In this document: one piece after another, positions 33,054 to 41,491 of the stretch | How positions within the stretch are numbered: position 1 is the first letter of the stretch | How the letters are laid out: every line of letters begins with the position of its first letter | Assembly: GCA_003576695.1 (NCBI GenBank) | Contig: QOZQ01000010.1 | Span: forward strand, 186,001-250,000 | Reading direction: 5' to 3' | Length of the DNA: 64,000 bases | Source of the DNA: Taklimakanibacter lacteus | GTDB lineage: Bacteria > Pseudomonadota > Alphaproteobacteria > Rhizobiales > Aestuariivirgaceae | Made by a program: the position numbers and the translations under genes | The notes under the pieces: model-generated | The model's database searches: none | Seen by the model: only the letters and a program-made list of their open reading frames with translations | What the model was told of the DNA's origin: nothing

Positions 33054-33974
33054 ATGGCTGAGATCACCGCAGCAATGGTGAAGGACCTGCGCGAGAAAAC
33101 CGGCGTAGGCATGATGGACTGCAAGGCGGCGCTTGCCGCGACGAAAGGCGATATGGATGCGGCGGTCGACTGGCTGCGCGCCAAGGGTCTGGCGAAAGCG
33201 GCTAAGAAGTCGACTCGCGTCGCTGCCGAAGGGCTGGTCGGGCTTGCCGTCGATGGCAATACCGGTGCGCTGGTCGAAGTCAATTCCGAGACCGATTTCG
33301 TCGCGAGGAACGACAAGTTCCAGGCGATGGTGTCCGATATCGCCAAGCTGGCGCTCAAGGCAGACGGTTCGACCGAGAAGCTGAAGACCGCGCACTACCC
33401 GGGCTCCCAGCACGCGGTCGGCGAATATGTGGCCGAGATGGTGGCCTCGATCGGCGAGAATATGGGCGTCCGTCGCACCGCGGCGCTCAGCGTCAAGGAC
33501 GGCGTCATCGGCAGTTATGTGCATAACAGCATAGCGCCCGGTCTCGGCAAGATCGGCGTGATCGTGGCGGTTGAATCGACCGGCAAGAAGGACGAACTCG
33601 CCCAGTTCGGCAAGGACCTTGCGATGCATATCGCAGCGATCAATCCGGTCGCTATCGATCTCACCGGGGTGCCCAAGGAGACGATTGATCGCGAGCGGGC
33701 CATTCTCGCTGAGAAGAATGCCGGCAAGCCCGAGAAGGTCTTGGAAAAGATCATGGAGAGCGGCCTCAAGTCGTATGCCAAGGAGAACACCCTTCTTGAG
33801 CAATCCTATGCGAAGGACAGCACCAAGTCGGTGAACCAGCTCATAGCTGAAGTCGCCAAGACGGCCGGCGCACCGATCAAGATTGCCGCCTTTGTGCGCA
33901 TGCAGCTCGGTGAAGGCATCGAGAAGAAGGAAGACGATTTCGCCGCCGAGGTCGCCAAGGCGGCCGGCGCCTGA
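33054..33974 (+). CDS. tsf: Elongation factor Ts
   Basis: 306 residues. The N-terminal UBA-like domain with EKTGVGMMDCKAALAATKGDMDAAVDWLR and the core segment NSETDFVARNDKFQ are diagnostic. EF-Ts exchanges GDP for GTP on EF-Tu. A strong terminator follows. Confidence 0.98.
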   Translation: MAEITAAMVKDLREKTGVGMMDCKAALAATKGDMDAAVDWLRAKGLAKAAKKSTRVAAEGLVGLAVDGNTGALVEVNSETDFVARNDKFQAMVSDIAKLALKADGSTEKLKTAHYPGSQHAVGEYVAEMVASIGENMGVRRTAALSVKDGVIGSYVHNSIAPGLGKIGVIVAVESTGKKDELAQFGKDLAMHIAAINPVAIDLTGVPKETIDRERAILAEKNAGKPEKVLEKIMESGLKSYAKENTLLEQSYAKDSTKSVNQLIAEVAKTAGAPIKIAAFVRMQLGEGIEKKEDDFAAEVAKAAGA

Positions 33975-33996
33975 TCCGCAAAGTCAATTGCTCCGA

Positions 33997-34029
33997 AATG
34001 GCCGCCTCGCTCGAGGCGGCCATTTTTTT
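33997..34029 (+). terminator. Intrinsic terminator after tsf
   Basis: ATGGCCGCCTCG-CT-CGAGGCGGCCAT, a 12-bp perfect stem followed by seven T. It ends the rpsB-tsf transcript. Confidence 0.93.
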
Positions 34030-34046
34030 GCGCCGAAGGACAGCAT

Positions 34047-34075
34047 TTGACGCCCTTTCCAGGGGGCCCTACGAA
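34047..34075 (+). promoter_or_regulatory. Predicted pyrH promoter with shared CAGCATTTGACGCC block
   Basis: TTGACG (34047-34052), 17-base spacer, TACGAA (34070-34075), directly after the tsf terminator. The bases 34041-34054 equal those before proS. Confidence 0.6.
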
Positions 34076-34140
34076 TCAAGGTCGCCAGCGCCGAAAATAT
34101 GCTATCTCGCTCAAACCCTTCCAATTTTTACCAGGTGTCC

Positions 34141-34860
34141 ATGGCCAAGCTAGCCTTCAAGCGCGTCCTCCTGAAAGTTTCGGGCGAAGTCCTCATGGGC
34201 AACCAGCCCTTCGGCATCGATCTCGCAACCGTCGAGCGGGTGGCGGACGAGGTGATCGAGACCCTCAAGACCGGTGTCCAGCTCAGCCTGGTGATCGGCG
34301 GCGGCAACATATTCCGCGGCATGGCGCAGGCGGCCAAGGGCATGGACCGGGTGAGCGGCGATCACATGGGCATATTGGCGACCGTCATGAATGCGCTCGC
34401 CATGCAAGGGGCGCTCCAGAGCAAGGGCGTCGATGCTCGCGTCCTCTCGGCCATCGCCATGCCGACCGTCTGCGAGACCTATGCGCGCGCCAAGGCCGTC
34501 CATCATCTGGAGGCGGGCAGGGTGGTCATTTGCGCGGCCGGCACCGGCCTGCCGTTCTTCACCACCGATACCGGGGCGGCGCTCCGGGCAGCCGAAATGG
34601 GCTGCGATGCGCTGTTCAAGGGCACCAGCGTGGATGGCGTCTACTCCGCCGATCCCAAGACCGACAAATCGGCCAAGCGCTTCGACCGCATCACTTTTAA
34701 CGAGATTCTGGCGCGCGATCTGCGCATCATGGACCCTGCGGCCATCGCGCTTGCGCGCGACAACGGGATTCCGGTAGTTGTGTTCTCCATCCGCACGCCC
34801 GGCGCGGTGCTCGCCGTTCTGCAGGGCGAGGGCAAATTTACGATAGTGACGAAAGACTAA
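34141..34860 (+). CDS. pyrH: Uridylate kinase
   Basis: 239 residues from the ATG at 34141 (AGGTG site before it); an upstream in-frame ATG at 34099 would add an unrelated 14 residues. Signatures: [44 protein letters not shown] and [14 protein letters not shown]. It phosphorylates UMP to UDP. It heads the run pyrH-frr-uppS-cdsA. Confidence 0.97.
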   Translation: MAKLAFKRVLLKVSGEVLMGNQPFGIDLATVERVADEVIETLKTGVQLSLVIGGGNIFRGMAQAAKGMDRVSGDHMGILATVMNALAMQGALQSKGVDARVLSAIAMPTVCETYARAKAVHHLEAGRVVICAAGTGLPFFTTDTGAALRAAEMGCDALFKGTSVDGVYSADPKTDKSAKRFDRITFNEILARDLRIMDPAAIALARDNGIPVVVFSIRTPGAVLAVLQGEGKFTIVTKD

Positions 34861-34866
34861 AACGCC

Positions 34867-35433
34867 ATGGCACAACCAACCCCCTTCGACTCCAAGGAAA
34901 TCAAGCGGCGCATGCATGGTGCGGTCGATGCCCTGAAGCACGATTTCGGCGGCTTGCGGACCGGGCGCGCCGCCGTCAGCCTTGTCGATCCCATCCATGT
35001 CGATGCCTATGGCGCATCGATGCCGCTCAACCAGGTGGCGACCGTCACCGTGCCTGAGCCACGCATGCTGTCGATCCAGGTCTGGGACCGGGGCCTCGTC
35101 ATTGCCGTCGAGAAGGCGATCCGGGCGTCCAATCTCGGCCTCAACCCGCAGACCGAAGGCCAGGTCATCCGCCTGCGCATGCCCGACCTCACTCAGGACC
35201 GGCGCAAGGAGCTGGTCAAGGTCGCCCATCAATATGCCGAGAAGGCGCGAGTCGCGGTGCGCAATGTGCGCCGCGACGGCATGGATCACCTGAAGGCGCT
35301 CGAGAAGGCCCATCAGATGAGCGAGGACGAGCATCGTCAAAAATCCGACGAGGTCCAGAAGATGACCGACGATACGATCAAGGAGATCGATGCCGCGCTC
35401 AAGGTCAAGGAAGGCGAGATCATGCAGGTCTGA
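34867..35433 (+). CDS. frr: Ribosome recycling factor
   Basis: 188 residues, normal length: [23 protein letters not shown] at the start and the three-helix-bundle end ([28 protein letters not shown]-type region). It splits post-termination ribosomes with EF-G. It lies six bases after pyrH. Confidence 0.98.
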   Translation: MAQPTPFDSKEIKRRMHGAVDALKHDFGGLRTGRAAVSLVDPIHVDAYGASMPLNQVATVTVPEPRMLSIQVWDRGLVIAVEKAIRASNLGLNPQTEGQVIRLRMPDLTQDRRKELVKVAHQYAEKARVAVRNVRRDGMDHLKALEKAHQMSEDEHRQKSDEVQKMTDDTIKEIDAALKVKEGEIMQV

Positions 35434-35460
35434 GAGGACCGCGCCTATGAGGGGCCGCAT

Positions 35461-36195
35461 ATGACCATCACCGCCGGCAGATCCGCCATGCCGCAGCATG
35501 TCGCCATCATCATGGATGGCAATGGCCGCTGGGCGAACGCGCGCGGGCTGCCGCGCTCGGCCGGGCACCGCAAGGGCGTCGAGGCGCTACGCACCGCGGT
35601 CCGGGCGGCAGGCGAGATGGGCATCGAATATTTGACCATCTTCAGCTTCAGCTCGGAAAACTGGTCGCGGCCGCCGGCGGAAGTCTCATTCCTGCTCGAC
35701 CTGATGCGCCATTTCGTGCGCCAGGACGTCGCCGAGCTCCATCGCGAAAATGTCCGTATAAGGATCATCGGCGAGCGCCAGGGACTGGCGCCCGACATCG
35801 TGGCGCTGATCGAGGAGACCGAGCTGCGCACCCAGGCCAATACCGGCCTCACCCTTGTCGTCGCCTTCAACTATGGATCGCGCCATGAGATTGCGACGGC
35901 GGCGCGCGAGCTCGCCCTGGCGGTCAAGTCCGGCCGGGTCGCGCCCGACAGCATCACGCCGGAGCTGTTCGGCAGCTTCCTGTCGACCGAAGGCATTCCC
36001 GATCCCGATCTCCTCATCCGCACCAGCGGCGAGCAGCGCCTCTCCAACTATCTTTTATGGCAGTGCGCCTATACTGAGTTCGTCTTCGTCGACGAATTCT
36101 GGCCGGATTTCAGCCGCGAGACGATGCAGCGCGCCATCACCGAGTATCTCGCGCGCGAAAGGCGCTTTGGCGGCCTCACCGCGCAGTCGGCCTGA
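35461..36195 (+). CDS. uppS: Isoprenyl (undecaprenyl) diphosphate synthase
   Basis: 244 residues. The cis-prenyltransferase motifs are present: [13 protein letters not shown] with catalytic D19, the [13 protein letters not shown] segment, and [19 protein letters not shown]. It makes the C55 carrier lipid for peptidoglycan and polysaccharide export. Confidence 0.97.
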   Translation: MTITAGRSAMPQHVAIIMDGNGRWANARGLPRSAGHRKGVEALRTAVRAAGEMGIEYLTIFSFSSENWSRPPAEVSFLLDLMRHFVRQDVAELHRENVRIRIIGERQGLAPDIVALIEETELRTQANTGLTLVVAFNYGSRHEIATAARELALAVKSGRVAPDSITPELFGSFLSTEGIPDPDLLIRTSGEQRLSNYLLWQCAYTEFVFVDEFWPDFSRETMQRAITEYLARERRFGGLTAQSA

Positions 36196-36198
36196 GCG

Positions 36199-37047
36199 AT
36201 GACCGTGATCTCCGATCCGCCGCAGGGCGCCAATTGGCGCGACCTCGGCATTCGCACCCTGTCCTCCGCCATCCTCATCCCCGCCGTCCTCCTCGATGTC
36301 TGGCTGGGCGATATCTGGTTCCATCTGCTGATCGCGCTGCTGGCGGTGATGATGGCGTATGAATGGACCACTATCGTGCACGACCGCAGCTCCGCGCAAT
36401 TCGCGCTCCATGCGGCGGGGGCGCTGTGCGGCGCGTTCCTGTCGCAATCGCTGGGCTGTGGCGTGACGCTCATCGTCATCGCGGTCATTTCAGCCCTGAG
36501 CGTGGCGCTCGCCGCGATCCAGAACCGCAAGCCGCGCCTGTGGGCGGCGACGGGCGTCGCCTATGTCGGCCTGCCGGCTCTCGCCTTCGTGGTCCTGCGC
36601 GGGGAAGGGGCCTCGGGCATGCTCACCATCATGTGGCTGTTCGCGGTCGTCTGGGCGGCGGACATCTGCGCCTATTTTGCCGGTCGGCTGATAGGAGGTC
36701 CCAAACTGGCGCCCATTATTTCGCCGAAGAAGACCTGGGCGGGGCTGTGGGGCGCCATTGCCGGTGGAATCATCGCCGGTGTCGCGGTCGCCCTCGGGGC
36801 CGGCCTCTCGGGATGGATCATTCTGGGGCTCCTGGGCGGCGTCCTGGCGATCGTCGAGCAGATGGGGGATCTGTTTGAATCTGCCCTCAAACGCCATTAT
36901 GGGGTGAAGGATTCGGGCAGGCTCATTCCCGGCCATGGCGGCGTCCTCGACCGGGTCGACGGCCTTGTCGCCGCCTCTCTCGCCCTCGCCGTCATCGTCA
37001 TTGCCGCGGATTATCTCGCTGCCGGTAACGAACTTTTTGTCCGGTAA
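36199..37047 (+). CDS. cdsA: Phosphatidate cytidylyltransferase
   Basis: 282 residues with about seven to eight membrane segments and the CDP-diglyceride synthetase signature SALKRHYGVKDSGRLIPGHGG near residue 230. It converts phosphatidate to CDP-diacylglycerol in the inner membrane. In relatives dxr follows; here there are only 139 non-coding bases before rseP. Confidence 0.96.
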   Translation: MTVISDPPQGANWRDLGIRTLSSAILIPAVLLDVWLGDIWFHLLIALLAVMMAYEWTTIVHDRSSAQFALHAAGALCGAFLSQSLGCGVTLIVIAVISALSVALAAIQNRKPRLWAATGVAYVGLPALAFVVLRGEGASGMLTIMWLFAVVWAADICAYFAGRLIGGPKLAPIISPKKTWAGLWGAIAGGIIAGVAVALGAGLSGWIILGLLGGVLAIVEQMGDLFESALKRHYGVKDSGRLIPGHGGVLDRVDGLVAASLALAVIVIAADYLAAGNELFVR

Positions 37048-37186
37048 CCATAGGCTGTCGAAATGTTGTCGCAATGCCGGGCTTTCGTGGTTAATAAACC
37101 ATGAATGCCTTTGGCTTGGTTGGCACAGGCTTTGCGGGCGTTGACAAGGCCGGCGTATCAGACCGGAATTGAGACAGGAAATCACA

Positions 37187-38320
37187 ATGGACTTTCTCGC
37201 GAATTTTCCGGCAACCATCCTCGGTTATGGCGGCAATATCGCAGCCCTCCTGGTCGCCTTGACCGTCATCGTTTTCGTCCATGAATACGGGCACTTCAAA
37301 GTGGCGCGCCTGTGCGGGATGAAGGTCGACGTGTTCTCGATCGGCTTCGGCCGCGAGATCTGGGGGCGGAACGACCGCTACGGCACGAGATGGAAAGTGG
37401 GCTGGCTGCCGGTGGGTGGCTATGTGAAATTTGCCGGCGATGCCAATGCCACGAGCATGCCGGATCCGGACGTGCGGCCGGCACCGGACGAGTTCCACGG
37501 CAAGCCCATATGGCAGCGCGCGCTTGTGGTGCTCGCCGGGCCCTTGGCCAATTTCATCCTGGCGTTCTTTCTCTTCGCCGGCGCCTTTTACCTGCTCGGC
37601 GACCCCACACCCGGGACGAGAATCGGCAAGGTGATGGCCGGTGAACCGGCGGCGGAAGCAGGCTTCCAGCCCGAGGATATCGTTCTCAGAATCAACGGCG
37701 GGGAAGTGAAGTCGTTCAACGATGTCGTGATCATCGTAAGGGAGAGTGCCGGCAAGACTCTGGCATTCGATATCGATCGTTCCGGCCAGCTTCTGACCCT
37801 GACGGTGGTTCCGCGCGTCGAGGTTCTCGATGGCGGCTTCTACGGCAAGGTCAAAGTTGGTTTGATCGGCGCGGCCCCCAGCACGGATCCGTCGAACTAT
37901 CCCGATGTCTCATTTCCGCGCGCGATCGAGATGTCGGTCGAGCAGATCGAGCGCATCGTGACATTGACCCTCAAATATGTCGGCCGCCTCGTCATCGGAC
38001 AGGATACTTTCGCTCAGCTCGGCGGGGTGGGGACCATGGCCAAGCTCACCGGCGATGCCGCTTCGAACGGTGTGTTCTACTATGTGTCGACCATCGGCCT
38101 GCTCTCGGTGAGTATCGGATTAATTAACCTCTTTCCTATTCCAATGCTCGATGGCGGCCATCTGGTCTTCTACGCGTTGGAGGCAATTCGTCGCAAACCG
38201 CTGGGTCCGCAGGCCCAGGAATGGAGCTTCCGCATCGGTTTTGCCGTGGTTATTTTCATCATGCTGGTGGGCAATATCAACGATTTGATAAGAGCCGCCG
38301 TGGGAAACCTAGCTTATTGA
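37187..38320 (+). CDS. rseP: Site-2 protease RseP
   Basis: 377 residues from the ATG at 37187 (AGGAA site); a TTG at 37169 is less likely. The metal site VHEYGH (H32, E33, H36) lies in the first membrane segment, a PDZ domain covers about 125-200 (GEPAAEAGFQPEDIVLRINGG), and the second metal motif is in PIPMLDGGHLVFY. It cuts membrane-embedded substrates such as anti-sigma factors or signal-peptide remnants. It is followed by bamA, the usual order. Confidence 0.95.
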   Translation: MDFLANFPATILGYGGNIAALLVALTVIVFVHEYGHFKVARLCGMKVDVFSIGFGREIWGRNDRYGTRWKVGWLPVGGYVKFAGDANATSMPDPDVRPAPDEFHGKPIWQRALVVLAGPLANFILAFFLFAGAFYLLGDPTPGTRIGKVMAGEPAAEAGFQPEDIVLRINGGEVKSFNDVVIIVRESAGKTLAFDIDRSGQLLTLTVVPRVEVLDGGFYGKVKVGLIGAAPSTDPSNYPDVSFPRAIEMSVEQIERIVTLTLKYVGRLVIGQDTFAQLGGVGTMAKLTGDAASNGVFYYVSTIGLLSVSIGLINLFPIPMLDGGHLVFYALEAIRRKPLGPQAQEWSFRIGFAVVIFIMLVGNINDLIRAAVGNLAY

Positions 38321-38340
38321 AATAAGGCAAAAATCTTCAT

Positions 38341-38368
38341 TTGCATTCGTTATGAAACAGCGTAAAAC
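38341..38368 (+). promoter_or_regulatory. Possible promoter of bamA
   Basis: TTGCAT (38341-38346), 16-base spacer, TAAAAC (38363-38368), about 65 bases before the bamA ATG. The boxes resemble those of the rpoZ promoter. Confidence 0.4.
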
Positions 38369-38431
38369 GGCTGCCGGGTGAGGGGATTCTAGCGGGACTA
38401 AAGCGCGTAGCAGGGGATTGAATTCGAGGGA

Positions 38432-40804
38432 ATGCGTTACCAGTCAGTCATTGTCGCAGTTTTTGCGTGCTTGTTGTCGTTTGCGCTTCCGGTCGCTGCA
38501 CCTCAGGTCTTTGCTCCGGCGGCGCAGGCCCAGACCGTCGGGCGCATCATTGTCGAAGGCAACCAGCGCATCGAGACCGAGACGGTTCTCTCCTACATGC
38601 AGATCGGCCCCGGCGACCCGTTCGATTCGGAAAAGATCGACGGGTCGCTGAAGGTCCTGTTCCAGACCGGCCTGTTCTCCGACGTGCGCATCTTCCGTCG
38701 CGGCAGCAACCTCGTCGTCGTGGTCGAAGAGAACCCGATGATCAACCGGGTGAACTTCGAGGGCAACAGCGAGGTCAAGGACAAGGACCTCGCCAAGGAA
38801 GTCGAGCTCAAGGAACGCACGATGTTCACTCGCGCCAAGGTGCAGAGTGACGTCCAGCGCATCATCACCCTCTACCGCCGCCAGGGCTTCTATTCCGCCC
38901 GCGTCGAGCCCAAGATCATCCGCCTGCCGCAGAACCGCATCGACCTCGTCTACGAGATCACCGAGGGTGTCGAGACCAAGGTCTCGAGCATCACCTTTGT
39001 CGGCAACGAGGCGTTCAGCGACAGCGATCTCAGATCGCGGATCACCACGGCGGAGCACGCCTGGTGGAAATTCATGTCCACCGCGGACCGGTACGATCCC
39101 GACCGGCTGGCCTACGACAAGGAACTGCTGCGCCGTTACTATCTCAAGAACGGCTTTGCCGATTTCCGCGTGATTTCCGCCGATGCCGAGCTGGCGCCCG
39201 ATGGCGAGAGCTTCTACATCACCTTCACCGTCGAGGAAGGCCCGCTCTACAAGGTCAACAGCGTCGCCATCAACAAGGGCGACACCAATCTCGACGAGGA
39301 AGCGCTGCGCAAGGCCGTGCGCCTGACGCCGGGCGAGGACTATGACGCGACCAAGGTCGACAAGTCGGTCGAGAACATCACCATCGAGGCCGGCAAGGCC
39401 GGCTATGCCTTCGCCAAGGTCGAGCCCGACATCAAGAAGGACGAGCCCAACCGCTCGCTCGACATCACCTATAACGTCACCGAGGGGCCGCGCACCTATA
39501 TCGAGCGCATCGACATCATCGGCAATACCCGCACGCTCGACGAGGTGATTCGTCGTGAGCTGCGGCTGTTCGAAGGCGACGCCTATAACCGCGTGCTGGT
39601 CGAACGTGGCCGCCGCCGCCTGACGTCGCTCGACTTCTTCGAGAAGATCGACATCCGCGACGAGCCGGGATCGGCGTCCGACAGGGTCGTCCTGATCGTC
39701 GAGGTCGCCGAGAAATCGACAGGTTCGCTCAATCTCACCGCCGGCTATTCGACATCGGACGGCGTCATCGGCGGCATCAGCGTCACCGAGCGCAATCTCC
39801 TCGGCCGCGGCCAGAATGTCAGGCTCGACACGCAGTTGAGCTGGGACCGCCAGACCGTCGATTTCGGCTTCACCGAGCCTTATTTCCTCGACATGCCGAT
39901 GTCGGCGGGCTTCGATCTCTTCGGTACCCGTTCGAGCGATACCGACACCACCAGCTATGACAGCACCCGCTATGGCGGCGCGCTGCGCACCGGCTTCCGC
40001 CTCGACGAGTGGCAGTCGCTCAGCTTCAAATATACGCTCTCCCGCCGCGAGATCACGATCGACAACGACCTGCGCAACGACGTGTCGCCGGCCATCCTCG
40101 ACTCCGAGGGCGTGACCTGGAAATCGTCGCTGTCGACGGGCTATGTCTATGACGACCTCGACAACCCCTCCAAGCCCACCAAGGGCTTCCGCGGCAGGGG
40201 CGTGCTCGAAGTCGCAGGCCTCGGCGGCGATGTCTACTATGCCAGCCTCGATACCTCTGCCTACTACTTCATGCCGTTGCTGTTCGACGGCGTCGTCCTC
40301 AAGCTCGAGGCCAATGCCGGCCATATGGAGCCCCTGACCAGCGACGATATCCCGATCCAGGACCGCTTCTTCAAGGGCTCCGACTCCTTCCGCGGCTTCA
40401 AGCGCGGCGGTGTCGGTCCGCGCATGGACAATACCCGCGGGGATTCGGACGCGATCGGTGGCCAGACCTATGCCATTGGCACGGTCGAGACCACCTTCCC
40501 GCTGGGCCTGCCGGATGAATTCGGCCTTGAAGGCGCCGTGTTCAGCGACTTCGGTACGGTGTTCGGCGCTCCCGAAAAGTCGGTGACTGAAAGCGCCACG
40601 GGGCTATGCCTTGATGATGGCAATGCCCCCGCGGATGAGGAATGCACGGTCCACGATACTATGGCCTTCCGCCTGTCGGTCGGCGCCGGGTTGATCTGGC
40701 AGTCGCCCTTCGGCCCGCTGCGTGTCGATGTCGCCTATCCCCTGATGAAGACCGATTACGACGAGGAAGAGCTGTTCCGCTTCTCGGTCGGCACGCGCTT
40801 CTGA
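38432..40804 (+). CDS. bamA: Outer-membrane protein assembly factor BamA
   Basis: 790 residues. A signal peptide (about 1-34, ending AAQAQ) precedes five POTRA domains (about 35-440; for example VGRIIVEGNQRIETETVLSYM and YIERIDIIGNTRTLDEVIRREL) and the 16-strand Omp85 barrel, with the conserved barrel loop motif SFRGFKRGGVGP and a terminal Phe (FRFSVGTRF). It inserts beta-barrel proteins in the outer membrane. A GAGGGA ribosome site precedes the ATG. Confidence 0.97.
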   Translation: MRYQSVIVAVFACLLSFALPVAAPQVFAPAAQAQTVGRIIVEGNQRIETETVLSYMQIGPGDPFDSEKIDGSLKVLFQTGLFSDVRIFRRGSNLVVVVEENPMINRVNFEGNSEVKDKDLAKEVELKERTMFTRAKVQSDVQRIITLYRRQGFYSARVEPKIIRLPQNRIDLVYEITEGVETKVSSITFVGNEAFSDSDLRSRITTAEHAWWKFMSTADRYDPDRLAYDKELLRRYYLKNGFADFRVISADAELAPDGESFYITFTVEEGPLYKVNSVAINKGDTNLDEEALRKAVRLTPGEDYDATKVDKSVENITIEAGKAGYAFAKVEPDIKKDEPNRSLDITYNVTEGPRTYIERIDIIGNTRTLDEVIRRELRLFEGDAYNRVLVERGRRRLTSLDFFEKIDIRDEPGSASDRVVLIVEVAEKSTGSLNLTAGYSTSDGVIGGISVTERNLLGRGQNVRLDTQLSWDRQTVDFGFTEPYFLDMPMSAGFDLFGTRSSDTDTTSYDSTRYGGALRTGFRLDEWQSLSFKYTLSRREITIDNDLRNDVSPAILDSEGVTWKSSLSTGYVYDDLDNPSKPTKGFRGRGVLEVAGLGGDVYYASLDTSAYYFMPLLFDGVVLKLEANAGHMEPLTSDDIPIQDRFFKGSDSFRGFKRGGVGPRMDNTRGDSDAIGGQTYAIGTVETTFPLGLPDEFGLEGAVFSDFGTVFGAPEKSVTESATGLCLDDGNAPADEECTVHDTMAFRLSVGAGLIWQSPFGPLRVDVAYPLMKTDYDEEELFRFSVGTRF

Positions 40805-40859
40805 GGGCCCTGCCGAGCCCGTGCTAGACGGCGTGTCGGCAAAGCGATAAATGTTCCAG

Positions 40860-40882
40860 CGGACGGCACAAGCTGCCGTCCG
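40860..40882 (+). terminator. Hairpin between bamA and fabZ
   Basis: CGGACGGCA (40860-40868) and TGCCGTCCG (40874-40882) form a perfect 9-bp stem with a 5-base loop, followed by TCGTCGTTTT. The weak T-run suggests a partial terminator. Confidence 0.5.
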
Positions 40883-40905
40883 TCGTCGTTTTGAGGATGC
40901 ACGGC

Positions 40906-41379
40906 ATGGATACTGGGGAACCGAGAACGCTGGCCAGCGCCGACATCGCGCGCATCATGCAGCTTTTGCCGCATCGCTACCCCTTCCTGCTGATCGACCG
41001 GCTGGTGGAGCTGGACGGCGAGCAGTCGGGCGTCGGCATCAAGAACGTCACCATGAACGAGCCCTTCTTCCAGGGCCATTTCCCGGGCCGGCCGGTGATG
41101 CCGGGCGTGCTGCTGATCGAATGCATGGCCCAGACCGCCGGCGCCATGGTGCTGCATCACCTGGGCGATGAGCATGCCGGCAAGCTCGTCTTCTTCATGT
41201 CGATCGACAAGGCGCGCTTCCGCAAGCCGGTGGTGCCGGGCGATACGGTGCGTTTCCCGGTCAGGCTGATCCAGCGCCGGCCGCCGGTCTGGCGCTATGC
41301 GGCGGAAGCCATTGTCGACGGCAAGAAGGTGGCCGAGGCCGAGATCGGCGCCATGCTCATGAACGAGCGCGGCCAGTAA
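40906..41379 (+). CDS. fabZ: 3-hydroxyacyl-[acyl-carrier-protein] dehydratase FabZ
   Basis: 157 residues from the ATG at 40906 (GAGG nine bases upstream); an ATG at 40897 is an alternative. The hot-dog fold motifs [13 protein letters not shown] and [19 protein letters not shown] give catalytic H58 and E72. It dehydrates 3-hydroxyacyl-ACP in fatty acid synthesis. In relatives it is embedded between lpxD and lpxA; neither is here. Confidence 0.96.
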   Translation: MDTGEPRTLASADIARIMQLLPHRYPFLLIDRLVELDGEQSGVGIKNVTMNEPFFQGHFPGRPVMPGVLLIECMAQTAGAMVLHHLGDEHAGKLVFFMSIDKARFRKPVVPGDTVRFPVRLIQRRPPVWRYAAEAIVDGKKVAEAEIGAMLMNERGQ

Positions 41380-41491
41380 CCGGGGCAAGCCGCCGCCCTG
41401 AGAAGACAGCGCGCGCGCGAATGTGCTAGAGCCAAAAGATGCAACCGCCCCCGTCCCGGGAAAGCTTCCTGCACCCCATGATGGCCCGCTC

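Noticed and set aside
37140-37169. TTGACA as a promoter for rseP
   Set aside because: The -35 is perfect, but at 16-18 bases downstream there is no acceptable -10 (CGGAAT at 17).
37048-37186. Possible remnant of dxr between cdsA and rseP
   Set aside because: The 139 bases contain a small hairpin (TGGTT/AACCA) but no readable stretch resembling DXP reductoisomerase in any frame.
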